Positions 1 to 6,633 of a stretch of DNA of 64,000 bases are shown here, one piece after another. Under the pieces are notes generated by a model. That model saw only the letters and a list, made by a program, of their open reading frames with translations. It made no database searches and was not told the origin of the DNA. Position 1 is the stretch's first letter. Every line of letters begins with the position of its first letter. A program made the translations under genes and the position numbers. This DNA comes from Hydrogenophaga sp. (GTDB lineage Bacteria > Pseudomonadota > Gammaproteobacteria > Burkholderiales > Burkholderiaceae_C), in the NCBI RefSeq assembly GCF_026125825.1, contig NZ_JAHCKK010000006.1, positions 37,915 through 101,914 on the forward strand. Direction: 5' to 3'.

Positions 1-507
1 GGCGTGCTGGGCGAACGCGTGGCGCGCGCGCTGGCGCAGTTCGATTTTCCGGTGCATGGCTGGAGCCGCACGCCCAAGTCCATCGACGGCGTGATCTGCC
101 ACGCCGGCCCGCAGGCCTTCGACAGCTTCCTGGCCTCGTGCCGGGTGCTGGTCAACCTGTTGCCGCTCACGCCCGAGACGCGCGACATCCTCAACCGCGA
201 GACGCTCTCGCGCCTGCGGCCCCAGGCCTACCTGATCAACGTCGCGCGAGGCGACCACCTCGTGGAAGAAGACCTGCTCGCGCTGCTGGAGAGCGGCCAC
301 ATGGCAGGCGCCACGCTCGACGTGTTCCGCACCGAACCGCTGCCCGCCCAGCATGGTTTCTGGAAACACCCGAAAATCACGGTCACGCCCCACACCTCGG
401 CGCGAACGCTGCGCGAGGAAAGCATCGCCCAGATTGCCGGCAAGATCCTCGCGTTCGAGCGCGGGGAACCCATTGCCGGCGTGGTCGACCCGGTGCGAGG
501 CTACTGA
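1..507 (+). CDS. D-2-hydroxyacid dehydrogenase, glyoxylate/hydroxypyruvate reductase A type (5' end outside window)
   Basis: This is the C-terminal part, about 168 residues, of an NAD(P)-dependent 2-hydroxyacid dehydrogenase; the reading frame is open to the first base, so the start lies upstream. The window opens in the tail of the Rossmann glycine motif (GVLG). Family features follow: VNLLPLTPETRDILN, the catalytic-Arg segment LINVARGDHLVEEDLL, the acidic segment GATLDVFRTEPLP, and the catalytic histidine in TVTPHTSA. The short interdomain spacing and the VTPHTSA ending fit the GhrA branch, which reduces glyoxylate and hydroxypyruvate, better than phosphoglycerate dehydrogenases. Substrate is inferred. 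HMG-CoA lyase follows after 18 bases, probably co-transcribed. Confidence 0.85.
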   Translation, partial: GVLGERVARALAQFDFPVHGWSRTPKSIDGVICHAGPQAFDSFLASCRVLVNLLPLTPETRDILNRETLSRLRPQAYLINVARGDHLVEEDLLALLESGHMAGATLDVFRTEPLPAQHGFWKHPKITVTPHTSARTLREESIAQIAGKILAFERGEPIAGVVDPVRGY

Positions 508-525
508 CCCCCTCGAAAGAACCCC

Positions 526-1434
526 ATGAAACTGCCTTCCCGCGTCCAGCTCATCGACGTTGGCCCCCGCGACGGCCTGCAGAACGAGAAGCAGCCCGTG
601 CCCGCGGCCATCAAGGTCGAGCTGGTGCACCGCCTGCAGGCCGCCGGCCTGAAAGAGATCGAGGTCACCAGCTACGTGAGCCCCAAGTGGGTGCCGCAGA
701 TGGCCGACAACCGCGAGGTCATGAGCGCCATCCGCCGCCAGGCCGGCGTGCGCTACTCGGTGCTCACGCCCAACCTCAAGGGCTTCGATGCCGCCGTGGC
801 CGACCGGCCCGACGAGATCGTGGTATTCGGCGCGGCCAGCGAGGCCTTCAGCCAGAAGAACATCAACTGCTCGATCGCCGAGAGCATCGAGCGCTTCGCG
901 CCCGTGGTCGAGGCCGCGCGCGCGGCCGGCATCGCCGTGCGCGGCGCAATGAGTTGCACCGTGGGCTGCCCCTACGAGGGCGAGGTTGCGCCCGAGCGCG
1001 TGGGCTACCTAGCGGGCCTCATGAAAGGCATTGGCGTGCAGCGCGTGGACGTGGCCGACACCATCGGCGTGGGCACGCCGCGCAAGGTGCAGGCCGCCAT
1101 GGAGGCCACGCTCAAGCACTTCGGCATCGACCAGGTCTCGGGCCACTTCCACGACACCTACGGCCAGGCGCTCTCCAACACCCTGGCCGCGCTGGAGATG
1201 GGGGTCTGGAACTTCCAGTCCTCCGTGTCCGGCCTGGGCGGTTGCCCCTACGCCAAGGGCGCCACCGGCAACGTGGCGACCGAGGACGTGGTCTACCTGC
1301 TGCACGGCATGGGCATCGCCACCGGCATCGACCTTGATGCGCTGGTGGACGCCGGCGTCTACATCAGCGAGCAGCTCGGCCGGCCCACCGGTTCGCGCGT
1401 GGCTCGCGCACTGCTCGCCAAACGCGCGGGTTGA
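526..1434 (+). CDS. Hydroxymethylglutaryl-CoA lyase
   Basis: A 302-residue TIM-barrel lyase of the DRE-TIM/HMGL-like family that splits 3-hydroxy-3-methylglutaryl-CoA into acetyl-CoA and acetoacetate, the last step of leucine degradation. Visible signatures are the N-terminal VGPRDGLQNE (metal-binding Asp and catalytic Arg), GHFHDTYGQAL with the two metal-binding histidines, and SVSGLGGCPYAKGATGN, the HMGL signature with its catalytic cysteine. Length matches bacterial enzymes of about 300 residues. The ATG follows the dehydrogenase stop by 18 bases. No other leucine-catabolic gene is adjacent, so the pathway link comes from the family. Confidence 0.95.
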   Translation: MKLPSRVQLIDVGPRDGLQNEKQPVPAAIKVELVHRLQAAGLKEIEVTSYVSPKWVPQMADNREVMSAIRRQAGVRYSVLTPNLKGFDAAVADRPDEIVVFGAASEAFSQKNINCSIAESIERFAPVVEAARAAGIAVRGAMSCTVGCPYEGEVAPERVGYLAGLMKGIGVQRVDVADTIGVGTPRKVQAAMEATLKHFGIDQVSGHFHDTYGQALSNTLAALEMGVWNFQSSVSGLGGCPYAKGATGNVATEDVVYLLHGMGIATGIDLDALVDAGVYISEQLGRPTGSRVARALLAKRAG

Positions 1435-1449
1435 CATGAGGTCAGCCCT

Positions 1450-1528
1450 GCCGCGCTCTGCGCGACTCCCTCAAGGGGGCCACGCCAGCGGCCCGGCAAC
1501 GCCGGTTCCGCGGTGTTTCCGGGCTGGT
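1450..1528. repeat. GC-rich interspersed intergenic element, copy 1
   Basis: The segment between HMG-CoA lyase and the LysE gene aligns by eye with 10019-10100. Shared blocks are a CTCCC...GGGGG stem, GGCCCGGC-A-GCCGGTTCC and CGGTGT-TC-GG-TGG in the same order and spacing. The internal stem (CCC/GGG) and the GGCCCGGC...GCCGG palindrome suggest a transcribed hairpin, comparable to REP-type elements. It lies downstream of one gene and upstream of the next, where such elements often act as terminators or mRNA-stabilising structures; function is not shown by the sequence. Confidence 0.6.
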
Positions 1529-1588
1529 ATCGTTTGTGGCGGGGCTCATCGTCCGCCGCGCAGCAGATCAAACTGAGAAAGACATTCC

Positions 1589-2230
1589 ATGGAATTGCAA
1601 GTCTGGATGGCGTATTTCGTGGCCTCGTGGGCCATCGCGCTCTCGCCCGGCTCGGGCGCGGTGCTGTCGATGACGCACGGCCTGGCCTATGGCGTGAAGA
1701 AAACCAGCATGACCATCGCGGGCCTGCAGCTGGGGCTGGCGGTGATCCTGCTCGTGGCCGGTGTGGGCGTCGGGGCCTTGCTGCTGGCCTCGGCCACGGC
1801 CTTTACCGTGGTGAAGTTCGCGGGGGCGGGTTACCTGATCTGGCTGGGTTTCAATCAGTGGCGCGCCCGGGTGGGCGTGGTGCCGGAAGCGGGCGAAGCC
1901 GCAGCGGCGCGGGTGGCCGTGCCCTCGGCGCGCGAGCGCTTCGCCATCGGCTTCTTCACCAACGTGACCAACCCCAAAGGGATTGTGTTCATGGTGGCCG
2001 TGCTGCCGCAGTTCATCGATCCCGCGCGCGGTCTCTGGCTGCAGTTGCTGATCCTGCTGGCCACCACCGTGACGGTGGACCTGATCGTGATGCACGGCTA
2101 CGCCTTCCTCGCCTCGCGCGCCCAGCGCTGGCTCGCCACGGCCCGCGCCCGGCGGGCGCAGAACCGTGTGTTCGGCGGCGTGCTTATGGCCATGGGCGCG
2201 AGCCTGTTGCTCGTCAAGCGCGCGGCATGA
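1589..2230 (+). CDS. LysE/RhtB family amino acid exporter
   Basis: A 213-residue inner-membrane protein with the LysE-type pattern of about six hydrophobic segments (residues about 4-24, 40-66, 70-88, 115-135, 147-167 and 190-208). Family motifs are SPGSGAVLSMTHGLAYGVK near the N terminus and TNVTNPKGIVFMVAVLPQF in the middle, the conserved NPK segment of LysE/RhtB exporters. The likely role is efflux of amino acids or derivatives such as homoserine, threonine or lysine; the substrate cannot be read from sequence. Its stop overlaps a possible ATG of the next frame (ATGA at 2227), so it is probably coupled to the YbaK-type gene. Confidence 0.9.
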   Translation: MELQVWMAYFVASWAIALSPGSGAVLSMTHGLAYGVKKTSMTIAGLQLGLAVILLVAGVGVGALLLASATAFTVVKFAGAGYLIWLGFNQWRARVGVVPEAGEAAAARVAVPSARERFAIGFFTNVTNPKGIVFMVAVLPQFIDPARGLWLQLLILLATTVTVDLIVMHGYAFLASRAQRWLATARARRAQNRVFGGVLMAMGASLLLVKRAA

Positions 2231-2244
2231 GGAGCGGCACGAGC

Positions 2245-2754
2245 ATGTGTGGCGCCGAACTTCATTCCCTGCCCGAGACGGTGCAGCGCGTGGCGCGCGT
2301 GCTGCAGGACGCGGGCCATGACCACGGGCCCGTGATGCTCGACGATGCCGCGCGCACCGCGCAGCAGGCGGCCGATGCGCTCGGTGTGGCCCTGGGCCAG
2401 ATCGCCAAGAGCATCATCTTCCGCCGCAAGAGCGACGACGCGGCCGTGCTGGTCATCACCTCGGGCGACCTGCGGGTGGACGAGAAGAAGGTGCAGGCCC
2501 TCGTGTGCACCGACGGCGGCAAACTCGGCCGGGCCGACGCCGACTTCGTCAAGGCGCGCACCGGCTTCTCCATCGGCGGTGTCTCGCCGCTGGCGCACGC
2601 CGTCGCGCCCGTGACGTTGATCGACGCGCAGCTCTCGCGCTTCGACGAGATCTGGGCCGCGGCCGGCCACCCGCACGCCGTGTTCCGCCTCAGCCCCGCC
2701 CAACTGCAGTCGCTGACCGGCGCGCCGGTTCACGACGTCACCGTGGAGGCTTGA
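2245..2754 (+). CDS. YbaK/EbsC-type aminoacyl-tRNA deacylase
   Basis: A 169-residue single-domain protein of the YbaK/ProX editing family, which hydrolyses mischarged aminoacyl-tRNA in trans. Supporting segments are an early LPETVQRVARVLQ helix, TAQQAADALGVALGQIAKSIIFR with the conserved lysine, LVITSGDLRVDEKKV, and GFSIGGVSPLAH, the GG-SP motif of the family. I chose ATG 2245 because AGGAG (2230-2234) lies 10 bases upstream; an in-frame ATG at 2227 overlapping the lysE stop would add six residues. Which tRNA it edits is not determinable. Confidence 0.9.
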   Translation: MCGAELHSLPETVQRVARVLQDAGHDHGPVMLDDAARTAQQAADALGVALGQIAKSIIFRRKSDDAAVLVITSGDLRVDEKKVQALVCTDGGKLGRADADFVKARTGFSIGGVSPLAHAVAPVTLIDAQLSRFDEIWAAAGHPHAVFRLSPAQLQSLTGAPVHDVTVEA

Positions 2755-2758
2755 ACGC

Positions 2759-2986
2759 ATGAGCCTCGAGACCCCCGCCATCACCCTGCGGGCCGCGCGC
2801 CGCCGCGCAGGGCTCAGGCCGGGCGTGCCTTCGCCCTGCATCTCGGTCTGCGAGATGGACGAGGCCCGCAGCCGCTGCAAGGGGTGTTTCCGCACGCTCG
2901 ACGAGATCGGCTGCTGGAGCCGCGCCAGCGATGCGGAGAAGTTGTTGATCTGGCAGCAGATCGAAGCCCGGCAACTGGCGCCCTGA
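2759..2986 (+). CDS. DUF1289 domain protein
   Basis: A 75-residue basic protein with the DUF1289 cysteine pattern: SPCISVCEMDEARSRCKGCFRTLDEI, followed by a tryptophan-containing helix. The four cysteines suggest a metal or iron-sulfur site, but no function is established for the family. It starts four bases after the YbaK-type gene and is followed 22 bases later by a DsbA-fold isomerase, so the four genes from lysE onward look like one transcription unit. In many proteobacteria DUF1289 genes sit beside unrelated small metabolic genes, so neighbours say little. Confidence 0.85.
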   Translation: MSLETPAITLRAARRRAGLRPGVPSPCISVCEMDEARSRCKGCFRTLDEIGCWSRASDAEKLLIWQQIEARQLAP

Positions 2987-3008
2987 CGCCATCGTCCACG
3001 AGACCGCC

Positions 3009-3686
3009 ATGACCGACATCGACTTCTTCTACGACCCGATCTCGCCCTACGCCCACCTCGCGTTCGAACGCTTGCCCGAGGCCTTGATGGGCCACAGCCT
3101 GCAGGTGCACTACCGGCCCGTGCTCTTCGCCGCGCTGCTCAAGGCACACGGCCAGCTCGGCCCGGCCGAGATCCCGGCCAAGCGCGACTGGACCTACCGC
3201 CACGTGAGCTGGCTCGCGCACCACCACGGCGTCGTGCTCGACATGCCGGCCGCCCACCCGTTCAACCCGCTGCCCCTGCTGCGCCTGGGCCTGGCCTGCG
3301 CGACGGACGACGCACCGGGCGAGACCAACCGCTACGTCACCGAGTTGCTGTTGCGCCACGTGTGGCGCGGCGGGCTGGACGCCGCCGACCCGGCGCGCCT
3401 GGCCGCGCTGCAGGCCCTGCTGGAGGACCACATGGCCCAGCGCGGCAAGCCCTGGCAGGCGCCCGACAGCGAGGTGGTCAAGCAGCGCCTGCGCGCCAAC
3501 ACCGACGAAGCGCTGGCGCTCGGTCTGTTTGGCGTGCCGTCGATGCGCGTGGACGGCCGCGTGTTCTGGGGGCACGACGCCCTGCCCATGTTGCGCGCCC
3601 ATCTGGACGGCGACACCTGGTTCGACGAGCAGTGGCAGGCCTCGGCGCAGCGGCCCGAAGGCGTGCGCCGGCCGCGCACGGGCTAG
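3009..3686 (+). CDS. 2-hydroxychromene-2-carboxylate isomerase family (DsbA fold)
   Basis: A 225-residue member of the kappa-GST/DsbA-like family that uses glutathione to isomerise 2-hydroxychromene-2-carboxylate in naphthalene-type catabolism. The start DIDFFYDPISPYAHLAFERL carries the family FFYDPxSPYAxLA motif, with serine in place of the DsbA cysteine. The C-terminal LGLFGVPSMRVDGRVFWGHDALPML is the thioredoxin-like cis-proline region. Aromatic-degradation partners are absent nearby, so the real substrate may be another electrophile. It ends about 40 bases before the convergent regulator gene. Confidence 0.88.
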   Translation: MTDIDFFYDPISPYAHLAFERLPEALMGHSLQVHYRPVLFAALLKAHGQLGPAEIPAKRDWTYRHVSWLAHHHGVVLDMPAAHPFNPLPLLRLGLACATDDAPGETNRYVTELLLRHVWRGGLDAADPARLAALQALLEDHMAQRGKPWQAPDSEVVKQRLRANTDEALALGLFGVPSMRVDGRVFWGHDALPMLRAHLDGDTWFDEQWQASAQRPEGVRRPRTG

Positions 3687-3727
3687 CCGCCGGGCAGGCC
3701 CCTCGGGTGGCCGTGCCCTGTGCGGGC

Positions 3728-4798
3728 TTACGTCGGAAAGGCCGCGGCCACGCTCATCACCTCGCCGGTGCGGGCGGCTTCATACCCCTTGAGCGCGGCC
3801 ACGCGCGAGCGAAACGCCGGCGAGCGCAGCACCGTGAGCACCGGGCGCAGTTCCGCGCGGTCCAGCGCGTCCGCCGGCAAGGCGAAGAAATAGCGCTCCT
3901 TGAGCAGGGGGATGAAATGCAGGCCGAATCGATGCGCGGCGGTCTGCACGCCGATGCCCACGTCGGCCATGCCGCTGGCGACGTAGGCGGCCACGGCGGC
4001 GTGGGTGAGTTCGGTGTTGTCGTGGCCTGCCACCGCTTGCGGCGCGATGCCTTCGCGCCGGAGCAGCAGGTCGGTCAGCACCCGCGTGCCCGAACCCTCG
4101 GGCCGGTTGACGAACCGCACCCCGGGTCGCGCGAGATCGCCCAGCCCGCGCAACCCGAGGGGGTTGCCCGGCGCCACAAACAGGCCCTGCGTGCGAACCG
4201 CCAACAGCACCAGCAGGTGCTGGTCCGGTTTGAGCCAGGTCAGGTAGCGCTGGGCGGCGGCCGCCTCGAATTCGCCCAGCGGCACGTGAAACCCCGCCAG
4301 CTCGCAGTCGCCCTGTGCGAGCGCGGCCACGGCCTCCAGGCTGCTGCGGTAGCGCAGCTCCACCGGCACCTGGCGTGCCGCGAGCTGCTCGCGCAAGGCG
4401 GCCACCGCGAAGCCGTGGCTCGCGTGCAGGCGCGGCACGGCGCGCTGGCGGCGCTGCACGCGACCGAGCTCGCCTTCGAGTTCCGAGGCGAGGGACTCCA
4501 GCAGCGGTTGCAGGCGCGCGCCAATGCGCGCGTCGGCCCAGATGAGCTTTTCGCCCAGCGGTGTGAGCGCCGAGCCCCGGCCCCGGCCGCGCACCAGCAG
4601 CGCCTGGCCGAACAGCTGCTCGGCCGCTTGCAGCAGGCCCCAGGCATGGCGGTACGAGAGGCCCAGCTCGCGCCCCGCCTGCGAGATGCTGCCCGAACCC
4701 TGCACGGCCGCGAGCAGGCCGAGCAGGGTGTTGGCGTCGAGGGCGGGGCCGTCTTCCTGGGCGATGCGCCATTGGGGCTGGAGGGTGATGCGCAACAT
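3728..4798 (-). CDS. ModE/LysR-type one-component regulator with periplasmic-binding-like sensor domain (FdsR-like)
   Basis: A 356-residue regulator. The N terminus (about 20-90) is a ModE-like winged helix: LLGLLAAVQGSGSISQAG, YRHAWGLL and GRGRGSALTPLGEKL. The rest is a PBP-like ligand-binding domain with FVNRPEGSGTRVLTDLLL and the GMADVGIGVQTAAHRFGL segment seen in molybdate/tungstate-type binding domains. It is divergent from the formate dehydrogenase genes with a 68-base gap, the arrangement known for FdsR and fds in Cupriavidus. I infer control of that operon, perhaps by molybdate or formate. ATG 4798 was chosen because upstream codons would enter the neighbouring gene; no clear ribosome site is visible, so the start is uncertain. 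Confidence 0.82.
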   Translation of the reverse strand: MLRITLQPQWRIAQEDGPALDANTLLGLLAAVQGSGSISQAGRELGLSYRHAWGLLQAAEQLFGQALLVRGRGRGSALTPLGEKLIWADARIGARLQPLLESLASELEGELGRVQRRQRAVPRLHASHGFAVAALREQLAARQVPVELRYRSSLEAVAALAQGDCELAGFHVPLGEFEAAAAQRYLTWLKPDQHLLVLLAVRTQGLFVAPGNPLGLRGLGDLARPGVRFVNRPEGSGTRVLTDLLLRREGIAPQAVAGHDNTELTHAAVAAYVASGMADVGIGVQTAAHRFGLHFIPLLKERYFFALPADALDRAELRPVLTVLRSPAFRSRVAALKGYEAARTGEVMSVAAAFPT

Positions 4799-4866
4799 GG
4801 GGAGAAGCCCGACTTTATGAACTGCCAAACATATTAAAACAACCCATACGGTGCTACGCTGAAAAG
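4799..4866. promoter_or_regulatory. Divergent promoter/operator region between regulator and formate dehydrogenase
   Basis: This 68-base spacer is markedly richer in A+T than its surroundings (TTTATGAACTGCC, ATATTAAAACAACC, TACGCT) and must hold the promoter of the formate dehydrogenase operon and that of the regulator. TACGCT at 4853-4858 is a possible -10 for the rightward genes. No confident operator dyad could be picked out. Confidence 0.5.
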
Positions 4867-6633
4867 ATGAGCACAACAACGGCCCACGAAGCCCCCGGAC
4901 GCGCCACGGGCGCGGTGATTCCCATCCGCCCCATCGAGGCCATGGGGCGCGGCAAGGCGCGCCACACGCCCAAGGGGCGGCAGACCTCGCCCGAAGCGCG
5001 CGAGCGCGTTGCCGCGCTGTGCGAAGGGCTGGCGCCGCGCGCCGACCTGCTGATCGAGCACTTGCACCGCTTGCAGGACGGCGAGGGCGCCTTGCGCCAT
5101 GGCCACCTGGCCGCGCTGGCCGAGCGCCTGCGGCTCAGCCAGGTGGAGGTGTTCGAGGTGGCGAGCTTCTACCATCACTTCGAGATCGTGGACGACGCCG
5201 CACCGGTGCCGAAGACCGTGGTGCGTGTGTGCACCAGCCTCTCGTGCGCCATGGCCGGCGGCGAACAACTCCTCGGCGATCTGCAGACCGCGCTGGCCGG
5301 CGATGCCGAGGTTCGCGCGCAAGCCGCGCCCTGCATTGGCCAGTGCCATGTGGCGCCCGCCGCCTGCGTGGGCCAGCGACAGCTGCCGCATGCGAGCGTG
5401 GCCGATGTGCAGGCCTTGCTGGCGCGCCGGGACACCGGTCCGCGCCAACTGCCCGCGCCCGCGCCTTCGGAATTCCAGCAGCTGCGGCGCCTGCTCTCGG
5501 GCGGGCTGAGCGCCGAACAGGTGCTGGCCGAGCTCAAGGCCTCCAACCTGCGCGGTCTGGGCGGTGCGGGCTTTCCTTCCTGGCGCAAGTGGGAGACGGT
5601 GCGCGCCCAGCCCGGCCCGCGCCACATGGTGGTCAACATCGACGAGGGCGAGGTCGGCACCTTCAAGGACTGGCAGGTGCTGAGCAGCGCCGAGGCGGGC
5701 GCACCGCAGATGCTCGAAGGCCTGCTGATCGCCGCCGAGGTGGTGGGCGTTTCGCACGCCTGGATCTACCTGCGCGACGAGTACCACGACGTGCGCGAAC
5801 TGTTCACGCGCGAGCTCGCGCGGCTGGACGCCACCCTGCAGGCGCTGGCCGCCCAGTACCCTGGTTACACCCCTGCGCGCATCGAGTTGCGGCGCGGTGC
5901 GGGTGCCTACATCTGCGGCGAGGAATCGGCGCTGATCGAATCGGTGGAGGGCAAGCGCGGCCTGCCCCGCCTCAAGCCGCCCATCGTCGCCGTGCACGGC
6001 GTGTTCGGCCGGCCCACGCTGGCGCACAACCCCGAAACCTTGTGGTGGCTTCCCCTGATCCTGGAGAAGGGTGGGGCCTGGCTGGCGGGCGAGGGGCTGC
6101 GCGGGCGCACCGGCCTGCGGCGGTTCTCGGTCTCGGGCCGGGTCAACAAGCCTGGCGTCCACCTGGCGCCCGCCGGCATCACGCTGCGCGAACTGGTCAA
6201 CGAACACGCGGGCGGCATGGCCGAGGGCCACACGCTGTATGCCTACCTGCCCGGTGGCGCCTCGGGCGGCATCCTGCCGGCCTCGCTGGCGGACGTGCCG
6301 CTGGACTTCGACACCCTGGTCGACCACGGCAGCTTCATCGGCTCCATGGCCGTGGTGGTGATGAGCCAGCACGACACGGCGCGCGGCGCCGCGCTCAACC
6401 TCATGCAGTTCTTCGAACACGAATCCTGCGGCCAGTGCACGCCCTGCCGCGCCGGCACCACGAAAGCGGTGCAGCTCATGCAGGCACCGGTGTGGGATGC
6501 GCCGCTGCTGGGCGAGCTGTCGCAGGTGATGCGCGACGCCAGCATCTGCGGCCTGGGCCAGGCCGCGCCCAATCCGGTGGACAGCGTGCTGCGCTTCTTC
6601 CCCCATGAAGTGAACGCCGGAGGTGCGGCATGA
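4867..6633 (+). CDS. fdsB: NAD-dependent formate dehydrogenase diaphorase subunit, fused NuoE-like and NuoF-like domains
   Basis: 588 residues combine what are often two subunits, FdsG and FdsB. Residues about 40-175 are a thioredoxin-like [2Fe-2S] NuoE domain with cysteines C122, C127, C156 and C160. Residues about 200-585 are NuoF-like: GLGGAGFPSWRKW for FMN, IDEGEVGTFKD, GAGAYICGEESALIESVEG for NADH/FMN binding, and ESCGQCTPCRAGTTKA with the [4Fe-4S] cysteines. The subunit passes formate-derived electrons to NAD+. It overlaps the alpha-subunit start by four bases (ATGA at 6630). Residues 1-35 have no clear match. The complex is expected to be cytoplasmic. Confidence 0.93.
   Translation: MSTTTAHEAPGRATGAVIPIRPIEAMGRGKARHTPKGRQTSPEARERVAALCEGLAPRADLLIEHLHRLQDGEGALRHGHLAALAERLRLSQVEVFEVASFYHHFEIVDDAAPVPKTVVRVCTSLSCAMAGGEQLLGDLQTALAGDAEVRAQAAPCIGQCHVAPAACVGQRQLPHASVADVQALLARRDTGPRQLPAPAPSEFQQLRRLLSGGLSAEQVLAELKASNLRGLGGAGFPSWRKWETVRAQPGPRHMVVNIDEGEVGTFKDWQVLSSAEAGAPQMLEGLLIAAEVVGVSHAWIYLRDEYHDVRELFTRELARLDATLQALAAQYPGYTPARIELRRGAGAYICGEESALIESVEGKRGLPRLKPPIVAVHGVFGRPTLAHNPETLWWLPLILEKGGAWLAGEGLRGRTGLRRFSVSGRVNKPGVHLAPAGITLRELVNEHAGGMAEGHTLYAYLPGGASGGILPASLADVPLDFDTLVDHGSFIGSMAVVVMSQHDTARGAALNLMQFFEHESCGQCTPCRAGTTKAVQLMQAPVWDAPLLGELSQVMRDASICGLGQAAPNPVDSVLRFFPHEVNAGGAA

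Noticed and set aside
138-1337. 399-codon plus-strand frame overlapping the first two genes
   Set aside because: Arg/Ala/Pro-rich translation in another frame of the dehydrogenase and HMG-CoA lyase genes, with no recognisable domain.
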